From assembly GCA_035690725.1 (NCBI GenBank), contig DASSKF010000052.1, positions 1 through 43,410 on the forward strand: a stretch of DNA of 43,410 nt, given 5' to 3'. Shown piece by piece: positions 31,773 through 38,856 of this stretch. The DNA comes from DASSKF01 sp035690725 (GTDB lineage Bacteria > Actinomycetota > Actinomycetes > Actinomycetales > Dermatophilaceae). The notes under the pieces were generated by a model. That model saw nothing but the letters and a program-made list of their open reading frames with translations. It searched no databases and was not told the DNA's origin. A program made the translations under genes and the position numbers. Each line of letters opens with the position of its first letter. The first letter of the stretch is position 1.

Positions 31773-32799
31773 GCGAGGCGTCGGCCAGGAGCCGGGTGTA
31801 CCGCTCCTGCTCCGAGGGCAGGAACGCCACCTTGTCCGCCTCCAGCAGGGTGGCCAGGAGCCGCGGCAGGTCCTCCGCGACACCATCCGGTAGCGGCCGC
31901 GGGCGGTACCGGTGCAGGTCGGTGCGGGGTGGCCGGGCGTAGCCCAGCTCGGCGAGCGTGGCGACGTCGTCCTCGATCCACCGGTGGTAGACGTGCTCCA
32001 GCAGCTCACGCCGCCTGCCCGGGCTCAGCCGCGTGTTGCCCTGGATGGCGGTGATCGCGCCGTGCACCTTCCTGCGGTCCTTGCGTACGAAGGTCCGCGG
32101 TCCGGACGTCGAGTGCGCGGACCACTTCCGGACGAACTCCGCGAGGGAGACCGACTCGTAGTGGAGTACTCCCGCATCCGCCATCGGGTGCAGCTCCAGG
32201 TCCTCGCCCGAGTCCCGCCGTGTGGCCTGGTGGATGTGCAGGTACCGGTCGAGCCCAGGCCGGATGCCGACCTTGCCGGCGCGGTGCCCGCGGAAGAAGG
32301 CCCCGTTGTCCGGGACGTCCAGGACGCCGAGCGCGACGAGCAGGAACAGCTCGTCGCGGTCCAGGCGGCGCTTGAAGAGCCGATCCGCGTCCCGGGGCGC
32401 GTCATCGGTCTCGCTGCTCACCGCCTCGGCGGACTGCAGCCGCACGCCGTCGGTGCCCGGACCGAGGCCTTCGAGCAGGTGGCGGTCCAGCTCCAGGCAC
32501 TCGTCGCCGTCCAGGTGGAACAGCCACCCCTGGGGGTCGACGACGGCCAGGAGGGTGTTGGCGACGTTGGCATTGACCCGCTGCCGCCGGTTGAGGACCG
32601 GTTGCCGCTCCCCCCTCCAGTAGTCGTCGTCGGTCACGACGGTGGTGACCGCGTCCTGGTCGTCCAGGACCTGCTGCACCTCGTCGTCCGGGGCGTCGAG
32701 GAAGACGAGCAGGTGGTCCGCCCCGGACGACAGGTTGCGGTCGACGAATCGGCGAACGTTCTCGGCGGAGTCCTTGATCGTGCTGACGGTCCAGAGCAT
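31702..32799 (-). CDS. GT2-like glycosyltransferase (DGDE type)
   Basis: This 365-residue protein begins with MLWTVSTIKDSAENVRRFVDRNL and has WLFHLDGDECL (about residue 96-100), a DxD-type metal site. This is the pattern of the small GT2-like family (Glyco_tranf_2_4) often found in surface-polysaccharide loci. HYESVSLAEFVRKWSAHS follows in the acceptor half. No membrane segment is present. ATG at 32799 gives the natural N-terminus. It lies 17 nt after the rmlD stop and should be co-transcribed with rmlBD, so a rhamnosyltransferase is a reasonable guess but is not shown by sequence. The C-terminus past about residue 340 is basic, Gly-rich and overlaps the convergent gene. Confidence 0.75.
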   Translation of the reverse strand: MLWTVSTIKDSAENVRRFVDRNLSSGADHLLVFLDAPDDEVQQVLDDQDAVTTVVTDDDYWRGERQPVLNRRQRVNANVANTLLAVVDPQGWLFHLDGDECLELDRHLLEGLGPGTDGVRLQSAEAVSSETDDAPRDADRLFKRRLDRDELFLLVALGVLDVPDNGAFFRGHRAGKVGIRPGLDRYLHIHQATRRDSGEDLELHPMADAGVLHYESVSLAEFVRKWSAHSTSGPRTFVRKDRRKVHGAITAIQGNTRLSPGRRRELLEHVYHRWIEDDVATLAELGYARPPRTDLHRYRPRPLPDGVAEDLPRLLATLLEADKVAFLPSEQERYTRLLADASLSVEGRSGSRHGERAADGGDGPG

Positions 32800-32816
32800 G
32801 GACGAGTGCCGCGGCG

Positions 32817-33671
32817 TCAGCCGGCGTCGGTGATCCGGGGGAGGGCCTGCTGCAGGGCGGTGCGCCAGTCGCGGATCGGGTCGAGTCCGGCGGCGTGCCA
32901 GGCCTCGTGGCCGAGGACGCTGTAGGCGGGCCGGGGAGCCGGGCGCGGGAACGCCTCCGTGGTGGTCGGCCGGACCCGGTCGGGGTCGAGGTCGAGGTGG
33001 GCGAAGATCGCCTTGGTGAAGCCGCACCAGGTGGTGGAGCCCGAGGACGTGGCGTGGTAGGTGCCCGGTTCGGCGTCCCCCTCGACCAGCCGCACCACGG
33101 CGTTGGCCACGTCCACGGTCCACGTGGGCTGTCCGCGCTGGTCGTCCACGACGTCGAGCGTCTCCCGCTCCCCGGCCAGTCGGAGCATCGTCTTGACGAA
33201 GTTGCCGCCGTGCTCGCCGTAGACCCAGGCGGTGCGGACGAGGTAGGTGTCCGCGCAGAGCGCCCGGGCCGCCCACTCACCGGCAGCCTTCGTGCGCCCG
33301 TAGGCGGAGCGGGGAGCGAGCGGTGCGTGCTCGGCATACGGCGTGGTGGCGGTGCCGTCGAAGACGTAGTCGGTGGAGACCTGCACCAGCCGGGCACCGG
33401 CGGCGGCCGTCGCCCGCGCGAGGTTGGCTGCGCCGGTCGCGTTGACCGTGAAGGCCTCCGGCTCATGCGCTTCCGCGTCATCCACCGCGGTCCAGGCCGC
33501 GGCGTTGGCCACGACGTCGTGCCCGTCGGCAGCCGCGAGGCAGGCCTCCGGGTCGGTGATGTCGAGGTCCTGGTGACCCGCCGCGGTCACGTCGTGCCCG
33601 GCGTCGGCGAGGGCCGCGCACAGGTCCCTCCCGAGCATGCCGCCGGCGCCGGCGACCAGCCAGCGGCCCAT
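32817..33671 (-). CDS. rmlD: dTDP-4-dehydrorhamnose reductase
   Basis: This 284-residue NADPH-dependent short-chain reductase carries out the last step of dTDP-L-rhamnose synthesis. The N-terminal Rossmann motif is GAGGMLGRDL, followed by DLDIT, NAAAWTAVDDAE, VSTDYVFDG (catalytic Thr), the YGRTK active site, and RTAWVYGEHGGNFVKTML. The gene starts at ATG 33671, which overlaps the rmlB stop by one base (TGATG), so the two are coupled. A longer frame upstream lies in rmlB and is not real. Confidence 0.95.
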   Translation of the reverse strand: MGRWLVAGAGGMLGRDLCAALADAGHDVTAAGHQDLDITDPEACLAAADGHDVVANAAAWTAVDDAEAHEPEAFTVNATGAANLARATAAAGARLVQVSTDYVFDGTATTPYAEHAPLAPRSAYGRTKAAGEWAARALCADTYLVRTAWVYGEHGGNFVKTMLRLAGERETLDVVDDQRGQPTWTVDVANAVVRLVEGDAEPGTYHATSSGSTTWCGFTKAIFAHLDLDPDRVRPTTTEAFPRPAPRPAYSVLGHEAWHAAGLDPIRDWRTALQQALPRITDAG

Positions 33672-34666
33672 CAGCGGCCCAGCCGCTCGTAGCGGGCCTC
33701 GGCGACGACCTTCGCGGTACGCCACCAGTCCTCGTTGTCCTCGTACCACGCGATCGTGTCGGCGACGCCGGAGCGCACGTCGGGGTGGCCCGGGCGCCAG
33801 TCGGTCTCCGCGCGCAGCTTCGAGGAGTCGATGGCGTAGCGCAGGTCGTGCCCGGGCCGGTCCGGCACGTGGTCGAACCAGTCGGCGGGCTTGTCCATGA
33901 GCTCGAGGATGAGCGCGATCATGTCGCGGTTGTTCATCTCGCCGTCGGCGCCGATGAGGTAGGTCTCGCCCAGCCGCCCCTGCTCGAGGATCGCGATGAC
34001 CGCGTCGTTGTGGTCGTCGACGTGGATCCAGTCGCGCACGTTGGTGCCCTGCCCGTAGAGCTTGGGCTTGACCCCCTCGAGGATCCCGGTGATCTGGCGG
34101 GGGATGAACTTCTCGACGTGCTGCCGCGGTCCGTAGTTGTTCGAGCAGTTCGACAGCGTGGCCCTGAGCTCGAAGGACCGGATCCAGGCCCGGACGAGCA
34201 GGTCGGCACTGGCCTTGGACGCGGAGTAGGGGCTCGACGGGTTCACCGGCGTGGTCTCGGTGAAGCGCGCCGGGTCGTCGAGGGCCAGGTCGCCGTAGAC
34301 CTCATCGGTCGAGATGTGGTGGAGCCGCTTGTCGTGCCGCCGGACGGCCTGCAGGAGCTGGTAGGTGCCGACGATGTTGGTGTCGATGAACGGCCAGGGG
34401 TCGTCCAGGGAGTTGTCGTTGTGCGAGTCGGCCGCGAAGTGCACGACGACGTCGTGCGCCGCGACCAGCTCGTCGACGAGGGCCGGGTCGCTCACCGACC
34501 CCTTGACCACCTCGACGTCGTCGGCCACCGGGTCGAGGGAGTTCAGGTTCGCCGCGTACGTCATCGAGTCGAGCACGGTGAGCCGCCAGTCGGGACGCAC
34601 CTCGCGTGCCCGGATGACGAAGTTGCTGCCGATGAATCCGGCGCCACCGGTGACGAGGACCTTCAT
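33671..34666 (-). CDS. rmlB: dTDP-glucose 4,6-dehydratase
   Basis: This 331-residue extended SDR enzyme converts dTDP-glucose to dTDP-4-keto-6-deoxyglucose. It has VTGGAGFIGSNFV, FAADSHNDNSL, HISTDEVYGDL, and the YSASKASAD active site with Tyr and Lys. It continues with NCSNNYGPRQHVEKFIPRQI, GTNVRDWIHVDDH and RPGHDLRYAID. All are typical. ATG at 34666 is eight bases after a weak TAGCCT -10, so a leaderless mRNA is possible. It heads a minus-strand operon rmlB-rmlD-glycosyltransferase and is divergent from rmlA-rmlC. Confidence 0.96.
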   Translation of the reverse strand: MKVLVTGGAGFIGSNFVIRAREVRPDWRLTVLDSMTYAANLNSLDPVADDVEVVKGSVSDPALVDELVAAHDVVVHFAADSHNDNSLDDPWPFIDTNIVGTYQLLQAVRRHDKRLHHISTDEVYGDLALDDPARFTETTPVNPSSPYSASKASADLLVRAWIRSFELRATLSNCSNNYGPRQHVEKFIPRQITGILEGVKPKLYGQGTNVRDWIHVDDHNDAVIAILEQGRLGETYLIGADGEMNNRDMIALILELMDKPADWFDHVPDRPGHDLRYAIDSSKLRAETDWRPGHPDVRSGVADTIAWYEDNEDWWRTAKVVAEARYERLGR

Positions 34667-34674
34667 GGGACGGG

Positions 34675-34726
34675 AGGCTATCCGACGGCATGGTCGGGGG
34701 CAGCGCGGACGGGCAGTGGGTAGGGT
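34675..34726. promoter_or_regulatory. Divergent promoter region of rmlBD and rmlAC
   Basis: TAGCCT on the minus strand (34680-34675) stands eight bases before the rmlB ATG. TAGGGT on the plus strand (34721-34726) stands eight bases before the rmlA ATG at 34735. Neither start has a Shine-Dalgarno sequence. The 68-bp gap therefore probably carries two leaderless promoters. Confidence 0.45.
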
Positions 34727-34734
34727 CGACGGCT

Positions 34735-35610
34735 ATGAAGGGCATCATCCTCGCCGGGGGGTCGGGCACCCGGCTGCACCCGATCACCCGCGGCATCAGC
34801 AAGCAGCTGATGCCGGTCTACGACAAGCCGATGGTCTACTACCCGCTGTCGACGCTGATGATGGCCGGCATCCGGGAGGTGCTCGTCATCACCACCCCGC
34901 ACGACTCGGAGCAGTTCCGGCACCTGCTGGGCGACGGTTCCGCGTGGGGGATCTCGATCGACTACGCCGTGCAGGAGAGCCCGGACGGCCTCGCCCAGGC
35001 GTTCCTCATCGGCGAGGACTTCGTCGGGGACGACACGGTGGCCCTCGTGCTCGGGGACAACATCTTCTACGGCCCCGGGCTCGGCACCTCGCTGCGGCGG
35101 AACACCGACGTCGCCGGCGGGCACATCTTCGCCCAGCACGTCTCCGAGCCGCGTTCGTACGGCGTCGTCGAGTTCGACGACGACGGCCGCGTCCTGTCGA
35201 TCGAGGAGAAGCCCGAGCACCCGAAGTCCAGCTTCGCCGTCCCCGGGCTGTACTTCTACGACAATGACGTCGTCGAGATCGCCCGGGGACTCAAGCCGAG
35301 TGACCGCGGCGAGCTGGAGATCACGAGCGTCAACGAGACCTACCTGCGCCGCGGCGACCTCACCGTCACCACCCTTCCCCGGGGGACCGCCTGGTTCGAC
35401 ACCGGCACCTTCCAGGGGCTGCTCGACGCGAGCCAGTTCGTGCACGTCGTCGAGGCACGGCAGGGCCAGAAGATCGGCTGTGTCGAGGAGATCGGCTGGC
35501 GCAACGGCTGGATCACCGACGACGCGTTCTCCGCACTGGCCGACGCGCTGGTCAAGAGCGGCTACGGGACCTACCTGCACGGACTCCTGGACGAGGCGGG
35601 GGGACGCTGA
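34735..35610 (+). CDS. rmlA: Glucose-1-phosphate thymidylyltransferase
   Basis: This 291-residue nucleotidyltransferase makes dTDP-glucose from dTTP and glucose 1-phosphate, the first step to dTDP-rhamnose. LAGGSGTRLHPITRGISKQLMPVYDKPM is diagnostic (split here as LAGGSGTRLHP and KQLMPVYDKPM), followed by LVLGDNIFYG, IEEKPEHPKS and WFDTGT. ATG at 34735 matches the family N-terminus (MKGIILAGG). It overlaps rmlC by one base. Confidence 0.97.
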   Translation: MKGIILAGGSGTRLHPITRGISKQLMPVYDKPMVYYPLSTLMMAGIREVLVITTPHDSEQFRHLLGDGSAWGISIDYAVQESPDGLAQAFLIGEDFVGDDTVALVLGDNIFYGPGLGTSLRRNTDVAGGHIFAQHVSEPRSYGVVEFDDDGRVLSIEEKPEHPKSSFAVPGLYFYDNDVVEIARGLKPSDRGELEITSVNETYLRRGDLTVTTLPRGTAWFDTGTFQGLLDASQFVHVVEARQGQKIGCVEEIGWRNGWITDDAFSALADALVKSGYGTYLHGLLDEAGGR

Positions 35611-36206
35611 TGGACATCCGGCCACTGGCGATCGAGGGGGCCTGGGAGATCACCCCGAAGCAGTTCCCCGACGGCCGGGGGGTCTTCCTCGAGTCCTTCC
35701 GGGGCGACAAGCTCGCGGAGGTCGTGGGGCACCGCCCCGACATCATCCAGACCAACGTGTCGGTGTCCTCCCGGGGCACCGTGCGCGGCGTCCACTACGC
35801 CGACGTGCCGCCCTCCCAGGCCAAGTACGTCACCGCCCTGTCCGGGTCCTTCGTCGACTACGTCGTCGACATCCGGGTCGGGTCGCCGACCTACGGGCAG
35901 TGGGACGAGGTGCTGCTCGACACCGACGCCCGGCGCGCGGTCTACCTCTCCGAGGGCCTGGGGCACGCCATCTGCGCCCTCGAGGACGACTCGACCGTCC
36001 TGTACCTGTGCACCGCCACCTACGACCCGCAGCGTGAGCGCGGCGTGAACCCCATGGACCCGGCGCTCGGGCTGCAGCTGCCCCAGGGGATCGAGCCGAA
36101 CCTCTCGGACAAGGACAAGGCGGCCCCGTCGCTGCGCGACGCGCAGGAGCAGGGGCTGCTCCCGGCATACGAGGAGTGTGTGGCCTTCCGCCGCTCCCTC
36201 GGCTGA
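35610..36206 (+). CDS. rmlC: dTDP-4-dehydrorhamnose 3,5-epimerase
   Basis: This 198-residue cupin enzyme epimerises dTDP-4-keto-6-deoxyglucose at C3 and C5. It has DGRGVFLESF, QTNVSVSSRGTVRGVHY (with the catalytic His), AKYVTALSGSFVDYVVDIR, and LSEGLGHAICAL. Its ATG overlaps the rmlA stop (TGATG), showing coupling. With rmlA, rmlB and rmlD on either side of 34700 the full dTDP-L-rhamnose pathway is present. Confidence 0.95.
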   Translation: MDIRPLAIEGAWEITPKQFPDGRGVFLESFRGDKLAEVVGHRPDIIQTNVSVSSRGTVRGVHYADVPPSQAKYVTALSGSFVDYVVDIRVGSPTYGQWDEVLLDTDARRAVYLSEGLGHAICALEDDSTVLYLCTATYDPQRERGVNPMDPALGLQLPQGIEPNLSDKDKAAPSLRDAQEQGLLPAYEECVAFRRSLG

Positions 36207-36242
36207 CGGGTCGCGCTGACGCGGAGGGCCGGCTGCATGTGG

Positions 36243-36260
36243 TGAGCCGGCGTCGGCTCA
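36243..36260. terminator. Candidate bidirectional terminator hairpin
   Basis: TGAGCCG and CGGCTCA form a 7-bp stem with the loop GCGT, between the convergent rmlC and methyltransferase genes. It includes the methyltransferase stop codon. No T-run follows on either strand, as is common in actinobacteria. Confidence 0.4.
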
Positions 36261-37052
36261 GCGCAGCAGCCGGCGCGCCGTCCGGCGACCCCGGCCGGCG
36301 GCCCGGCGGGCCCGCGTGCGGAGGGCGTGGCCGCGCGCGTGCTCGTCGAGTCGGGTGTACTCCACCATCCGCTGGCCGGCCGGGTGGCCCCACGTGCCCA
36401 CGTACCGGAACGACCACTGGGCGGGGTCGGCGGCCCAGGCGAGGTCATCGCGGTAGTAGGAGTACGGGTTGCGCTCGGTGTAACGGCCGTGCTTGCCCCC
36501 GGGGAGGATCTCATCCACCGGCGCGTCGGAAGGGCGCTCGAAGAACGTGGCGTAGAGCTTCCCGCCCGGGCGCAGCACCGCGGCCGTCCGGACGAGGCAC
36601 AGCCGGATCTGGTTGAGCGACAGGTGGCTGAACAGGGACTGGGCGATCGCCAGGTCGAAGGTGACGCCGAAGTCGGCGTCGAAGCGGTCGGTGGCCCGCA
36701 GGTTGCCCACCGGGAGCCGGGAGCGCTGCCCGTCGTCGAGCTCGGTGTCGTAGCCGACCTGCAGCACCTGGTGGTTCACGTCGATGCCGTAGTAGTGGCC
36801 GGGCTGCAGGTGGTCCACCAGGAAGCGGCCCGCGCGCAGCGCGCCGCAGCCCACGTCGAGGAAGCGCATGTCCGGCTCCAGGCCGTGCCGGCGCAGGAAC
36901 TCCAGCTGCCGCCGGCCCATCTCGTCCCACCGGCCGCCGACGAACGTGCGGTGCCGCTCCGCCCGCAGCTCCTTGTCGGTGAACCCGCGAGCGGCGTAGT
37001 CCGGCTCGTACTGCCCCGACCACACCTCGGTGCGCTGCTCGATGCCCGCCAC
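36258..37052 (-). CDS. SAM-dependent class I methyltransferase
   Basis: This 264-residue protein has the Rossmann methyltransferase core: FLDVGCGALRAGRFLVDHL (motif I), YYGIDVNHQVL, FDLAIAQSLFSHLSLNQI, and LRPGGKLYATFFERP. The family is often seen near polysaccharide loci, but the acceptor cannot be read. The N-terminus (VWSGQYEPDYAARGFTDKEL) and the very basic C-terminus (ending ARRAAGRGRRTARRLLR) are not part of the core. GTG at 37052 is preceded by GGGGAAGGCGAGG, a good RBS region. It follows the LAS-type hydrolase gene by 102 nt containing a hairpin, so it is probably a separate unit. Confidence 0.85.
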   Translation of the reverse strand: MAGIEQRTEVWSGQYEPDYAARGFTDKELRAERHRTFVGGRWDEMGRRQLEFLRRHGLEPDMRFLDVGCGALRAGRFLVDHLQPGHYYGIDVNHQVLQVGYDTELDDGQRSRLPVGNLRATDRFDADFGVTFDLAIAQSLFSHLSLNQIRLCLVRTAAVLRPGGKLYATFFERPSDAPVDEILPGGKHGRYTERNPYSYYRDDLAWAADPAQWSFRYVGTWGHPAGQRMVEYTRLDEHARGHALRTRARRAAGRGRRTARRLLR

Positions 37053-37115
37053 GTGCCGACCTCGCCTTCCCCGGCGCCCCGCGTCACTCCAGCGCCGGAC
37101 CGGGGCGACGGCTCC

Positions 37116-37133
37116 GCCTGCGTTCGAGCAGGC
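37116..37133 (-). terminator. Candidate terminator hairpin after the LAS-type hydrolase gene
   Basis: GCCTGC and GCAGGC form a 6-bp stem with a 6-base loop, about 20 bases downstream of the hydrolase stop on the minus strand. There is no T-run. It would separate this gene from the methyltransferase. Confidence 0.4.
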
Positions 37134-37154
37134 TACGTCATCGCGCCGGCCGGG

Positions 37155-38603
37155 TCAGTGCTCGCTGAGGGCCTTCCAGGTCCGCCGCCCGGCGATGCCG
37201 TCCACCCGGAGGTCGTTGGCCCGCTTCACCGTGTTGACGGCGCGCACCGTGGCGCGGCCGAAGATCCCGTCGGCGACCAGGCCGCCCAGCGCGTTCTGCA
37301 GGACCTTGACCTTGCGACCGCGGTCGCCCCGACGCAGCGTGTCGTCGTACCACGGCGCGTAGTCGTGGTTGAGCACGTGCCAGGTCCGGTAGCCGACGAT
37401 GCCGTCGACCCGGAAGCCGTTCGCGCGCTTGAGGTCGTTCACCGCACGCTCCGTGCCGCGCCCGAAGACCCGGTCGTCGGGCAGGCCGCCGAGCGTTCGC
37501 TTGAGGGCGCGGACGGCGGGCTCGCGGTCGCCGCGGCGCAGCTTGGTGCGGTAGTAGGGCGACAGGTCGATCGGCGCCGTCACCTCCAGCGCGGCGCGCC
37601 AGGTGTTGTAGCCCACGACTCCGTCTCCCACCAGGCCGTGCCTCGTCTGCCACCGCGCCACCCGGGACTTGGTGCCCCGGCCGAAGTCGCCGTCGACGTC
37701 GGCGCGGACCAGCTCCTGCACCGCCTTGACGACGGGGCCGTCCATGCCGCGCCGCACGGTGATGCCGCTGAACCGGACGAGCTTCTTGTGCAGCGTGGAG
37801 GAGCCGCTCTCGGGGGTGACCCGGGCGTAGCGGGGACACGGGGTCGGGTTGAAGCCGGCGTAGCCGCGGGACCAGTTGAGGTCGGCCGGACGGCAGGGGC
37901 CGAAGTCGCGCGCGGCGACGTCCTTGGTCCACCAGGAGGTCCGCCCCATCGCGCCCGCCCAGGACAGCGTGACGTGCACGTGGTTGCGGTGGCAGTAGTT
38001 GTCGCCATGCTTGCCCTCGGTGCAGTTGCGGTAGTCGAACCAGCCGCGCTCGGGCGCCCAGCTCCACCACTGCTGGTTGTTCCAGATGATGTACATCACG
38101 CCGAGCCGGCGGGCGTTGCCGCCCGGGACGCCGCGGGAGTCCTTGCGGACCAGCCACCGCACGAAGGCCATGCCGAGCCGGCGCTCGGCCGGCTTCTCCA
38201 CGTTGACCGCCCAGTCGATGGACCGGCCGTCGTAGTGCTCGGAGTAGGACACCATCGTGTCCGTGCCGCAGGTCCGGGTCGTGGAGCCGATGTGGGTGCT
38301 GGGGTAGGTGTCCGTGAGCAGCTCGGCCAGCGCGCGGGTGCCCGGCTTGAGGTCGAGGTCGCAGGAGTTGTTCTGCACGTAGGCCGCGTACGGCTCGATC
38401 GCGCGGGGGAGGCCGCGTGGCCTCGGGGGGACCGGGGCCTTCGTGCTCGCGGCCGGCGCAGCGACCGGGGCGGCCGGGGCGGCCGGGGCGCCGGCCGGCG
38501 CCGCCTGGGCGGTGGGAGCGAGGGCGACGGCGGTCGCCAGGGAGGTCGAGGCGGCGATCGTGACCCGGAGTGCGGGTGGGAGTGCGCTGAGCGTGGGGAG
38601 CAT
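37155..38603 (-). CDS. Secreted LAS-type hydrolase with three peptidoglycan-binding repeats
   Basis: This 482-residue exported protein probably acts on or binds the cell wall. ATG at 38603 begins a signal peptide with a hydrophobic core (VTIAASTSLATAVALA) and an AQA-A cleavage site at about residue 33, followed by an Ala/Pro linker. The central domain (about 65-230) has YVQNNSCD, SEHYDGRSIDWAVN and CHRNHVHVTLSW; the His, Asp and His positions match LAS/VanY-like zinc hydrolases of the ARB_07466 type common in actinobacteria. Three PG-binding-type repeats follow, recognised by GDxxxAVxxLK...GxFGxGTxxAV...DGIVGYRTW. A longer frame upstream of 38603 has no signal-peptide logic. Peptidase specificity is unproven. 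Confidence 0.8.
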   Translation of the reverse strand: MLPTLSALPPALRVTIAASTSLATAVALAPTAQAAPAGAPAAPAAPVAAPAASTKAPVPPRPRGLPRAIEPYAAYVQNNSCDLDLKPGTRALAELLTDTYPSTHIGSTTRTCGTDTMVSYSEHYDGRSIDWAVNVEKPAERRLGMAFVRWLVRKDSRGVPGGNARRLGVMYIIWNNQQWWSWAPERGWFDYRNCTEGKHGDNYCHRNHVHVTLSWAGAMGRTSWWTKDVAARDFGPCRPADLNWSRGYAGFNPTPCPRYARVTPESGSSTLHKKLVRFSGITVRRGMDGPVVKAVQELVRADVDGDFGRGTKSRVARWQTRHGLVGDGVVGYNTWRAALEVTAPIDLSPYYRTKLRRGDREPAVRALKRTLGGLPDDRVFGRGTERAVNDLKRANGFRVDGIVGYRTWHVLNHDYAPWYDDTLRRGDRGRKVKVLQNALGGLVADGIFGRATVRAVNTVKRANDLRVDGIAGRRTWKALSEH

Positions 38604-38856
38604 CGTCGGGTTCTTTCGGCGCGTTGACGTGGCGAGTTCGGGTGTCGGTGCTAGAGGGCATGAAGTGAACCGCACGTGTTCCGTGTGGTGCAAGGGGCTG
38701 TCGTGAAGAGTGGGCCGAACGGAGGACTCCGACGCCGGTGTGCCGTGCCCGTTCCCCTCGTGCCCCGGCACCGACCATTGCCAACCGCCCACGGCGACCA
38801 CTCGTCATACTGGCCGGAGCGGGGAACCGGAACCGCAGGTGAGAAGGGAGGCGCGC
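38604..38856. other. 253-bp divergent intergenic region
   Basis: This region lies between two divergent genes for secreted wall proteins. CATACT at 38809-38814 is a possible plus-strand -10 for the GH3 gene. I see no clear riboswitch, long repeat or strong palindrome. The ydaO-type c-di-AMP motif sometimes found before wall hydrolases could not be matched by eye. Confidence 0.3.

Noticed and set aside
38710..38856. Longer N-terminus of the GH3 protein starting at 38710
   Set aside because: The extra 49 residues are not signal-like, and a strong RBS precedes GTG 38857, which starts a proper signal peptide.
38604..38856. c-di-AMP (ydaO) riboswitch before wall hydrolase genes
   Set aside because: A few GGAACC-type bases fit, but the conserved core and pseudoknot could not be laid out. 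A covariance-model search would decide.
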